Shown: piece by piece, positions 30,598 through 36,764 of the stretch | Layout of the letters: each line of letters opens with the position of its first letter | Position numbering within the stretch: the first letter of the stretch is position 1 | NCBI GenBank assembly: GCA_030646805.1 | Contig: JAUSKZ010000001.1 | Location: 1 to 36,764 of the forward strand | Direction: 5' to 3' | DNA length: 36,764 bases | From: Candidatus Daviesbacteria bacterium | GTDB lineage: Bacteria > Patescibacteriota > Microgenomatia > Daviesbacterales > UBA10151 | Translations under genes and position numbers: made by a program | Notes under the pieces: model-generated | Databases searched by the model: none | Seen by the model: the letters and a program-made list of their open reading frames with translations, nothing else | What the model was told of the DNA's origin: nothing

Positions 30598-30996
30598 TGC
30601 CTAGGAAGCGTGTAAGCCAGATTCTGTTACTCTTCCAGATTATCTCCATAAACTGAAAGATTGATGAAATCTATCTTCAATATGATTTTTAAAGTCACAC
30701 TGACCAGGTTTTAACTGGTGCTCCTGATTTGAGTTATTGGCCGAGCAAACCAACTCAATCTAGGATTGCAGCGGGGAGGATTGCCTCCCACTTCGCCCTT
30801 ATGGGCTCCGCGGGACCTACTTTCTTGCGATTTCGGCGTTTCACTCCTTCGATTACTCTCAGGATTCGTCACTGTTACTCTAACTGGGTCTTACGACCTC
30901 CGGCTTACACCGGACACCCTGCTCTATGCTGTCTGGACTTTCCTCCCTGAAGTTAAGCTTGCGCATACTTCAGGGTATCATCCGACTTCCTAGGCA
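30598..30996 (-). ncRNA. rnpB: RNase P RNA
   Basis: The catalytic RNA of RNase P, which matures tRNA 5' ends, read on the minus strand. GAGGAAAGTCC (30945-30935) near the 5' end and ACAGAATCTGGCTTA (30627-30613) near the 3' end are the universal conserved blocks. AGTAACAGTGACGAA and GCCGAAATCGC-type elements lie between. The closing P1 helix is TGCCTAGGAAG (about 30996-30985) with CTTCCTAGGCA (30608-30598). Length of about 399 nt is typical of type A. The boundaries rest on P1 and the promoter and are good to a few bases. The plus-strand open frames here are not genes. Confidence 0.95.
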
Positions 30997-31001
30997 AGTG
31001 T

Positions 31002-31030
31002 ATTTTACCGCATAGAGTAATCTGAAGCAA
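31002..31030 (-). promoter_or_regulatory. rnpB promoter
   Basis: On the minus strand TTGCTT (31030-31025), 17-nt spacer, TAAAAT (31007-31002). The +1 predicted from the -10 matches the P1 helix start at about 30996. Confidence 0.6.
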
Positions 31031-31032
31031 AT

Positions 31033-32010
31033 TTAAGCCGGACTAGAAGTTGATCCCTCAAGTAGTCCCTCAGCGATAACTTGGATAACTACCGCAATCG
31101 GGACCGCCAAAAGCGCACCTGGAATACCCAATAACCTTCCACCAATACTGACAGATAAAATAACCAGGATCGGATTTAACCCAACCGCCCTTTTCATCAC
31201 CTGAGGAACAATCACCTGGTTTTCTACTTGTTGGACAACTAAGTAAAATCCGGCAACTAGTGCTGCGAGAAGTGGGGAGACAGACAATCCGAGTAGAACT
31301 GCGGGGACTGAAGCTATAATTGGTCCAATCACCGGAACAATCTCAAACAAGCCAGCCAGAATTGCTAGAGGTAGAGCATACTTAATCCCCAAAAGAGTTA
31401 ACCCCACATAAACTACCACCCCAATTATTAAAGAGAGGAGAAGTTGACCCCGTAACCAAGCTCCCAACTTTTCTTGAATTCTGTCAAATAAATTTTTGAC
31501 TATATCTTGGTGACCCACAAAAAAGGATATCACTACCCCTTCCAGTCTCGCTTTATCCAAAAGAAGATAAAAAGTGATCACGATCAAGGTTGCAAAGGCG
31601 ATGATATTTTGAAAAATTACCAAAGTAATACTGATTGCTTGTTTGGAAAAGTTGGAGAGCTCATTTTGAATTGTGTTTTGGTCAACCAAATTTGCCCGGA
31701 CTAAAGAGTTAACTGTTTGGCCTAACGCCTGAGATAGATTAGTAGTTTGATTTAATATTGGAGTAAAGCTAATCGTTAAAAGTCCAATTATTAAAGCTGC
31801 GACTCCGATTAAAATTGCGGCAGCAGCTAAAGATCTAGGAATTCTCCATCCCACTAAGCGGTTGACTAAAGGATCTAGAGCCGAGACAAAGATGAAAGCT
31901 ACAAAAAGCAAAAGAATAATATCTAGAATTAAATAGACAACCCAAAGAAGAAGTAGGAAGGCAGTAATAAAAAATATTGTTTTATGGGAGACGTCGACTT
32001 TACGGATCAC
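31033..32010 (-). CDS. AI-2E family (UPF0118) membrane protein
   Basis: A 325-residue integral membrane protein with about eight hydrophobic segments: a pair near 12-55, one at 60-85, then a soluble stretch, and a cluster in the C-terminal half. Landmarks of the UPF0118/PerM family include LPLAILAGLFEIVPVIGPIIASVPAVLLGL and VQQVENQVIVPQVMKRAVGLNPILVILSVSIGGRLLGIPGALLAVPIAV. Some members export autoinducer-2 or exchange ions; the substrate here is unknown. It starts 3 bp after miaA stops and ends just before the rnpB promoter. Confidence 0.92.
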   Translation of the reverse strand: MIRKVDVSHKTIFFITAFLLLLWVVYLILDIILLLFVAFIFVSALDPLVNRLVGWRIPRSLAAAAILIGVAALIIGLLTISFTPILNQTTNLSQALGQTVNSLVRANLVDQNTIQNELSNFSKQAISITLVIFQNIIAFATLIVITFYLLLDKARLEGVVISFFVGHQDIVKNLFDRIQEKLGAWLRGQLLLSLIIGVVVYVGLTLLGIKYALPLAILAGLFEIVPVIGPIIASVPAVLLGLSVSPLLAALVAGFYLVVQQVENQVIVPQVMKRAVGLNPILVILSVSIGGRLLGIPGALLAVPIAVVIQVIAEGLLEGSTSSPA

Positions 32011-32013
32011 CAG

Positions 32014-32961
32014 TTAATGATACCACGAACTGACCATATTTTCTAATTTAATTTGGTAATCTTGGCTTGTGATATCAAACCAAATGATCTCTTGATCCTT
32101 TTTAAACCAGGTCATTTGGCGTTTGGCAAATTGGTGGATTTTAATTTTTAATATATCTACGGCAACTTTCTCAGAAATTTTTTGTGTCACCACATCAATT
32201 AAAACTCCATACTCCAAACCTAAACTCTTCAGCCGATCTTCCGATAACCCATTTTTATATAACCCCTCTACCTCTTTTAATAATCCTACGTTTAATCTAG
32301 CGTCCAAACGATCATCAATTCGGGAGTTTAAAACTGGTCGGGGAACCGTTAGTCCAATCTTTAAAATATCATAGCTTGGAGGCTTGGAATTTGGGCTACT
32401 AGACTTGTCTTTGTATGGATTCATAGTTAATATTTCAAGATGGCGGATAAGCCTTCTTTTATTATGTCTCTCTGAGTTATTTAAGTCCCGCCACTTTTTT
32501 GGATAACTATTTTTTAATTTTTCTTGTAATTTTACTAAGGAGAAGCGCTCATATCTTTTTCTGGCTGATTTATCTATGGGTAAATCAAGATAATCTAACC
32601 CTTCGGTTAAAGCTTTAAAATAAAGACCCGTCCCTCCAACAACGATTGGGAGCTTATCTCGAAGAATTATCTCCTCTATTACTTTTGAGGCCTTATCAAT
32701 ATAATCCTTGACTGAATATTGAATCTTTGGATCGGCCACATCTAACATCCAAATATCTATTCCGTCTATTTCCCACTTTGAATTTTTAATTTTGAACTTT
32801 GAACTTATATTTGGCATCTTACCACTGCCAATATCTAACCCCTTGTAGACTTGTCTTGAGTCACAAGAGACAATCTCGCCGTTATATTTCTGGGCTAAAT
32901 AAATTCCAAAATCAGTTTTTCCAGTCGCAGTTGGGCCCAATATGGCTAGTATTTTTTGCAT
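32014..32961 (-). CDS. miaA: tRNA dimethylallyltransferase MiaA
   Basis: A 315-residue P-loop enzyme that transfers the dimethylallyl group to A37 of tRNAs reading UNN codons. P-loop GPTATGKT is at 9-16, followed by SCDSRQVYKGLDIGSGKM (substrate recognition), PIVVGGTGLYFKAL and the RHNKRRLIRHLEI stretch of the tRNA-binding helix region. The C terminus has the usual KRQMTWFKKD. It lies in the ABC-2 exporter operon, 8 bp after the last permease gene. Confidence 0.95.
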   Translation of the reverse strand: MQKILAILGPTATGKTDFGIYLAQKYNGEIVSCDSRQVYKGLDIGSGKMPNISSKFKIKNSKWEIDGIDIWMLDVADPKIQYSVKDYIDKASKVIEEIILRDKLPIVVGGTGLYFKALTEGLDYLDLPIDKSARKRYERFSLVKLQEKLKNSYPKKWRDLNNSERHNKRRLIRHLEILTMNPYKDKSSSPNSKPPSYDILKIGLTVPRPVLNSRIDDRLDARLNVGLLKEVEGLYKNGLSEDRLKSLGLEYGVLIDVVTQKISEKVAVDILKIKIHQFAKRQMTWFKKDQEIIWFDITSQDYQIKLENMVSSWYH

Positions 32962-32969
32962 CTTCTAGA

Positions 32970-33746
32970 TTACCCTCCGGCGCTTTGGTAATGCTTTAAG
33001 GAATATCCCCAAAATCTCAACGACAGGTAAAACAGTGTCAAAGATAAAAGTATCGATATTAAAATATACTCTGGGGATAAAAGACCCATTAAAACCTTGG
33101 CCGGAAAAGTCATCATTACACCTAAAGGTATAACAAAAGTTAAGATAGCCCGGATAGGTTGAATATATAAATCAACCGGTATCCTTCCAAGTGATACAAG
33201 ATCCCGGTAAACCATAATCATGTGATCAACTGTGGTGCTAATTATCCCCATCCCTAAAACAAAAATATGAAATGAGGCAGCAATTAACAGACTATTGAGG
33301 ATCAGAACTAAGTAAAGCAACCAGTTTAAAAAGGTTGGGTCGGTTTTTAAGCCATACCAAATTGTAGTTGACAGTATGAGGCCCAAGATAAAAAGATCCA
33401 TCAAATCAGATCCACCGAGGAGCGTTCTAATTAAGGGATTAATTGGTTTAATTAAAACAAAATCAAGTCTTCCAGATAAAATAAGTTCTCTGAATCTATA
33501 AACTTCCCGGAATATAGTTTGAGAAAGTGAATCGACTAAATTAAATGATAGATAGAAAAATATTATCTGGTCTTTCGAGTATCCGGCTAAATTATCTGTG
33601 CCTTGAAAAAGAAAGTGGAGGAACAGTAAAAATAGAGAGATCCTGAGTAATTTAGCAATTAAAAAGAGTCCCATTAAAAATTTATTAGTTAAAACTTGTT
33701 GAAATGTATTAGTTGTTAATTTTAACCAAACTCTAAATTCTTTCAC
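32970..33746 (-). CDS. ABC-2 type permease (pfam06182-like), fourth in cluster
   Basis: A 258-residue protein with six predicted membrane segments. The C-terminal pattern LSLRFWGYSLKHYQSAGG is the mark of this ABC-2 permease subfamily; the other permeases in the cluster end similarly (LRTYTSAGR, LRHYTSASS, KRYQGYGS). It follows the third permease by one base. Two permeases of this type usually form a heterodimer with one ATPase and export lipids, drugs or polysaccharide-like compounds; the substrate is unknown. Confidence 0.88.
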   Translation of the reverse strand: MKEFRVWLKLTTNTFQQVLTNKFLMGLFLIAKLLRISLFLLFLHFLFQGTDNLAGYSKDQIIFFYLSFNLVDSLSQTIFREVYRFRELILSGRLDFVLIKPINPLIRTLLGGSDLMDLFILGLILSTTIWYGLKTDPTFLNWLLYLVLILNSLLIAASFHIFVLGMGIISTTVDHMIMVYRDLVSLGRIPVDLYIQPIRAILTFVIPLGVMMTFPAKVLMGLLSPEYILISILLSLTLFYLSLRFWGYSLKHYQSAGG

Positions 33747-33747
33747 A

Positions 33748-34545
33748 TCATCTCCCTGCCGAAGTATAAGTTCGTAATCCCTTTTTCCACAAAATTATAT
33801 TTAATAGGTAAATACCAATAACCCAGACAAAAGATTGGAGTAATACCGGTAATATTTGAAATGATTGAACTTTACCCGCAAAGATGGCGATCGGAAAATA
33901 AAGTAAATAGGGAAAAGGGGTAAATTGTAAAATTGTATAAAAAGTATCCGGCAAAATATCTAAAGGAAATAGGCCGCCCCCTAAACTTTCAATCAAAACA
34001 AATAATATAAAGGCCAATCCCCAAGTATCTTCCGGAGCCCAAAAAGCGATAAAGCGAGCGGTAGTACTTAAGAAAAAATAGGTTATCGTTGCAAGAATTG
34101 CGCTAATGAGAAATGCAAGAAAAGATAAAATATTAGGTGGTTGGATATCTGGCTTGAAAATTAAATATAAAACTGTTAGCTCTAAGACCACAAAAGAAAG
34201 GTTTAGGAGTTTACTTGATAAATCCCGGGTAAACCAAAATTTTAAATAACCCACCGGTTTTAATAAGTAATTACTTAGATCTCCACTGCCAATCTCAGAG
34301 CCAATATTATCTGCCGATGGGGCTGACATCACCATTGCCCGAACGAGTAGTGCAATAAAGATATAGGTTAAGATTTGATTTTGGGAATAACCAAAAATTT
34401 GAGTTTGGGTTAAAAATATCCCGGACCATAAAAAATAAACCATTAAAAACCCTAGGATATTGCGGACTCTCCAGAGGATAAAATTTATTCTATAAGTAAA
34501 CTCGTTTTGCCAAGAAAGTGAAAAGATTGTCCAATATTTTTGCAT
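33748..34545 (-). CDS. ABC-2 type permease, third in cluster
   Basis: A 265-residue six-span membrane protein of the same subfamily as its neighbour. The hallmark 'Q..IFGYSQNQILTYI' and the GSGDLSNYLLKPVG amphipathic loop are typical. It is separated from the TrpR-like gene by 11 bp and from the fourth permease by one base, so this pair is co-translated. It is one half of the second permease pair served by the upstream ATPase. Confidence 0.88.
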   Translation of the reverse strand: MQKYWTIFSLSWQNEFTYRINFILWRVRNILGFLMVYFLWSGIFLTQTQIFGYSQNQILTYIFIALLVRAMVMSAPSADNIGSEIGSGDLSNYLLKPVGYLKFWFTRDLSSKLLNLSFVVLELTVLYLIFKPDIQPPNILSFLAFLISAILATITYFFLSTTARFIAFWAPEDTWGLAFILFVLIESLGGGLFPLDILPDTFYTILQFTPFPYLLYFPIAIFAGKVQSFQILPVLLQSFVWVIGIYLLNIILWKKGLRTYTSAGR

Positions 34546-34556
34546 TTAAATCCCCT

Positions 34557-34826
34557 TCACTTTTCACTTTTACCAAATACCCAAGGGGTTTTACTTTGAC
34601 CTGAAGATTCTTGGAAACCTACTCTTCCTACCAATTTCGAAACCCTGACTACCGTATCTGTTCCGACTTTAACCTGGCTTGCGATACTTCGGATAGTTAG
34701 TCCGCTTTGGAGGAGTTGTAAAATTCGCCAGCGATTTTTTAACATCCTCATCTCAGAAGGAGTTAAAAGATCTCTAATTACCTCAACTGGCAAACTGATA
34801 GGGCTATCTTCTAAGGGCTTCGACAT
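34557..34826 (-). CDS. TrpR/YerC-family repressor-like protein
   Basis: An 89-residue helix-turn-helix protein; the core LTPSEMRMLKNRWRILQLLQSGLTIRSIASQVKVGTDTVVRVSKLV matches the TrpR superfamily YerC/YecD group, which is not a tryptophan sensor as far as is known. ATG 34826 is chosen because a promoter places the +1 a few bases upstream and because the TTG start at 34865 would be the -35 itself. A 14-bp palindrome ATGTAT-CC-ATACAT overlaps its start and probably is its own operator. It may control the two permease genes after it. Confidence 0.85.
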   Translation of the reverse strand: MSKPLEDSPISLPVEVIRDLLTPSEMRMLKNRWRILQLLQSGLTIRSIASQVKVGTDTVVRVSKLVGRVGFQESSGQSKTPWVFGKSEK

Positions 34827-34865
34827 GTATCCATACATAGTAAAATAAGTGGGGTAGGGTGTCAA
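34825..34865 (-). promoter_or_regulatory. Promoter and palindromic operator of the TrpR-like gene
   Basis: On the minus strand TTGACA (34865-34860), 17-nt spacer, TACTAT (34842-34837). The ATPase stop TGA lies inside TTGACA. The palindrome ATGTAT-CC-ATACAT (34825-34838) covers the +1 and start codon, well placed for autorepression. Confidence 0.55.
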
Positions 34866-35845
34866 GAGCTGTGTGTGCCAAAGACTTCCCGGATAATATC
34901 CTCAATCGCCGGCTCTTCAATAGTTAAATCTGCTACTGGAAAATTAGTTAAAAGCTTAGCTGCTCTTTTGGAGGCTTCGCCTCGAGGAACATAAATCTGG
35001 GCGTGTTGGTCTTTATACTCTTTAACCTCACCAATCGAGCCTAGTTTTTTAACATCAATATCCTTTTCAAAATCTACCTCGATTACTTTATGGGGAGAAA
35101 ACTTCTCCACTATCTTTTGAAGCTCCCCATCGTAGTGAATTACTCCTTTATCAATAATCACTACCCTTTTACAAAGCTCTCTAACATCTCCCATATAATG
35201 AGAAGTCAAAATAATGGTAGCTTTAAACTTTAGGTTATAATCTTTGATAAAATCCCGCATCTTTTTTTGAGCAACCACATCCAAACCTATGGTTGGTTCA
35301 TCTAAAAATAAAACCTTCGGCTGATGAAGCAAAGCTGCTATCAACTCAGCTTTCATTCTTTGTCCCAAAGATAGTTTTCTAACCTGAATCTTTAAAAACT
35401 CCTCTGCCTCAAGCATAGCTGAGAGCTCATTAAGTGTACTTTCAAATTGGGAGTCTGAAACTTCATAGATCTCTTTATTTAAAATAAAACTCTCCATGGC
35501 CGGTAAATCCCCCCATAGTTGATTTTTTTGCCCCATCACTAAAGAGAATTGTTTTTGAAACTCAGTTTGTCTTTTGAATGGCTCAAAACCTAAAACTCTA
35601 ACTTCACCAGAGGTTGGATAAAGTAAACCTGAAAGGGTTTTTAAAGTGGTAGTTTTACCAGCTCCGTTTGGGCCGATAAATCCCACCAGCTCCCCTTCAG
35701 CAATTTCAAAAGAGATATTATCTACAGCCTTAACATCAAAATACTCCCGGTGAAATAAGGCTTTAAGAGAACCACCAAGCCCCGGCTCCTTTTTGTGAAC
35801 TTTATAATACTTTTTTAAGTTTTTAACTGTAATGACTGGATCCAT
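34862..35845 (-). CDS. ABC-2 transporter ATP-binding protein
   Basis: A 327-residue ABC ATPase. Walker A GPNGAGKT (58-65), Q-loop VMGQKNQLWGD, signature LSLGQ (158-162), Walker B VLFLDEP (178-184), switch His in TSHYMGD. A C-terminal extension of about 90 residues is typical of exporters with pfam06182 permeases. It is the only ATPase in a cluster with four permease genes, so it probably powers two permease pairs. Its stop overlaps the -35 of the following gene's promoter. Confidence 0.94.
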   Translation of the reverse strand: MDPVITVKNLKKYYKVHKKEPGLGGSLKALFHREYFDVKAVDNISFEIAEGELVGFIGPNGAGKTTTLKTLSGLLYPTSGEVRVLGFEPFKRQTEFQKQFSLVMGQKNQLWGDLPAMESFILNKEIYEVSDSQFESTLNELSAMLEAEEFLKIQVRKLSLGQRMKAELIAALLHQPKVLFLDEPTIGLDVVAQKKMRDFIKDYNLKFKATIILTSHYMGDVRELCKRVVIIDKGVIHYDGELQKIVEKFSPHKVIEVDFEKDIDVKKLGSIGEVKEYKDQHAQIYVPRGEASKRAAKLLTNFPVADLTIEEPAIEDIIREVFGTHSS

Positions 35846-35860
35846 AAGTTAAATTGTATC

Positions 35861-36649
35861 TTAAGAGCTAGCTGAGGTATAGTGCCTTAAGGCAAACTTC
35901 CAAAACCTAGTTGATAAGTATAAAAATAAAACAGCAAAAATAACTGATATAAACACCGAAGATGCGGAAATTTTGTGCAAAAAAACTTGAAGCGGTACCG
36001 TTAAAACTACTCCCAGCGGAATAATAAAGGTTAATACAAAAGATACTCCTTTGCCTAAAATATCAGTTGGTATGGATAGTGGCTGAACAATAATGTGGTA
36101 AAGATTTGACAAAGCGCTAACCTGAATCAACCAGATTGCAATTGTGGCTAACATAAAATAGATAGAATAAAGAATTATGATTCCCATTAAAAGCCCAATA
36201 AAGAGAAGTAAAAAATCCAAAATGGAAAAGGTCAAATTTAGTTTGCTGAGAGAATAAATTATCAAGAAAATCCCTGCCGGAGCACTTAAAATTTCATACG
36301 GCTTTGATCTTCTAAAACTTAAATAAAACTGGGAGTTTACCGGACTAACTAAGATCAAGTCTAGATATCCTCCCTTAATTAATTCTGGGATATCATAAAT
36401 TCCTCTTTGGCAAAGAAACATAAAAACAGAAGTAATAATCCTAAATAAACCAGTTAAAAGTAGGACTTCATATTTTGTCCATCCACCAATATTAGAAGTA
36501 AAAGAAAATATAATTTCAATAAAATAAATGGAAACAATTAGCGAAAAAATTCCTCCACTTACCCTCATAAAAACATTGGCTCTATTTTCTAAATATCTCT
36601 TAGACGAGATCGATATTAGAGCAATAAATATTTTAAAATATCTTCTCAT
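35861..36649 (-). CDS. ABC-2 type permease, second in cluster
   Basis: A 262-residue six-span membrane protein with an amphipathic loop at LIKGGYLDLILVSPVN and the C-terminal signature FALRHYTSASS. Its ATG overlaps the stop of the upstream partial gene (ATGA), and it ends 15 bp before the ATPase. It pairs with the partial permease upstream. Confidence 0.88.
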   Translation of the reverse strand: MRRYFKIFIALISISSKRYLENRANVFMRVSGGIFSLIVSIYFIEIIFSFTSNIGGWTKYEVLLLTGLFRIITSVFMFLCQRGIYDIPELIKGGYLDLILVSPVNSQFYLSFRRSKPYEILSAPAGIFLIIYSLSKLNLTFSILDFLLLFIGLLMGIIILYSIYFMLATIAIWLIQVSALSNLYHIIVQPLSIPTDILGKGVSFVLTFIIPLGVVLTVPLQVFLHKISASSVFISVIFAVLFLYLSTRFWKFALRHYTSASS

Positions 36650-36764
36650 GATCCGTACCCTTGATATCTCTTTATGCCAAAAGAGTATACAATTTTATAT
36701 AATACTACTGTTATCAATACCCAGATTATCTGAATTGTAAACCCTGTTACTAATTCGGAGCCTG
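36646..36764 (-). CDS. ABC-2 type permease, first in cluster, C-terminal part
   Basis: The right edge cuts this gene; 38 C-terminal residues are readable on the minus strand: a hydrophobic helix (FTIQIIWVLITVVLYKIV) and the ending FGIKRYQGYGS. The helix plus 'KRYxGxGS' tail matches the ends of the three complete permeases nearby. TGA overlaps the ATG of the next permease. The rest lies outside the window. Confidence 0.75.
   Translation of the reverse strand, partial: GSELVTGFTIQIIWVLITVVLYKIVYSFGIKRYQGYGS

Noticed and set aside
30729-30993. Two overlapping plus-strand open frames of 73-75 codons
   Set aside because: They lie inside rnpB on the other strand and consist of RNase P RNA conserved blocks; no ribosome sites.

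Overview
The window reads as a chromosomal segment of a Candidate Phyla Radiation (Patescibacteria) bacterium, most likely from the Microgenomates side. The reasons are AT-rich and very compact DNA, many 1-11 bp gene overlaps, and family content typical of that group: a DUF5679 zinc ribbon, DUF4446, DUF3048, a four-helix-bundle S23 protein, a short archaeal-like AspRS and many small lineage-restricted proteins. No tRNA, rRNA, CRISPR array, insertion sequence or phage gene was seen. The taxonomic assignment is inference from gene content.

Layout. 1-4034: end of an RBBP9/YdeN-type hydrolase, two small unknown genes, an RRM RNA-binding protein, a UDP-glucuronate decarboxylase-like enzyme, a GlsB-type membrane protein, a possible structured RNA, a Mn/Fe superoxide dismutase and a small conserved protein. 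4271-7309: an OmpR-type response regulator facing a GAF histidine kinase that is coupled to an unknown 406-residue protein. 7501-13543: murA, gltX, a membrane-anchored unknown, a D,D-carboxypeptidase and aspS. 13576-15060: a block of small unknown genes with two look-alike leader-peptide attenuators. 15025-18412: recJ, the CCA-adding enzyme and an S23-type protein. 18452-24117: an operon of DUF4446, DUF3048, a winged-helix/nucleotidyltransferase protein, secD, two unknown genes and secF. 24263-27984: small membrane and zinc-ribbon proteins, then comM followed by four overlapping genes for secreted or single-pass membrane proteins. 28009-29494: a PAS histidine kinase with a stand-alone receiver. 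29569-30996: an RHH/PIN toxin-antitoxin cassette between two repeats that resemble the 3' end of the adjacent rnpB. 31033-36764: AI-2E family protein, miaA and an ABC-2 exporter cluster with one ATPase, four permeases and a TrpR-like regulator.

The most interesting signals are: (1) two attenuators in opposite orientation at 13835-13965 and 14399-14547, each with a promoter, a leaderless upstream ORF carrying Thr-Lys-Ser at residues 6-8, a 5' strand that can pair with the terminator's first arm, and a terminator with the same TAAC loop; (2) the toxin-antitoxin cassette flanked by rnpB-like repeats whose hairpin shows a compensatory base change between copies; (3) palindromic elements inserted in frame inside the PIN toxin and the superoxide dismutase; (4) promoters that repeatedly place the predicted transcription start on the start codon, so leaderless mRNAs look common, while several small genes have very strong Shine-Dalgarno sequences. 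MurA carries Asp in place of the fosfomycin-target Cys. All of this was read by eye; no database search or folding program was run.
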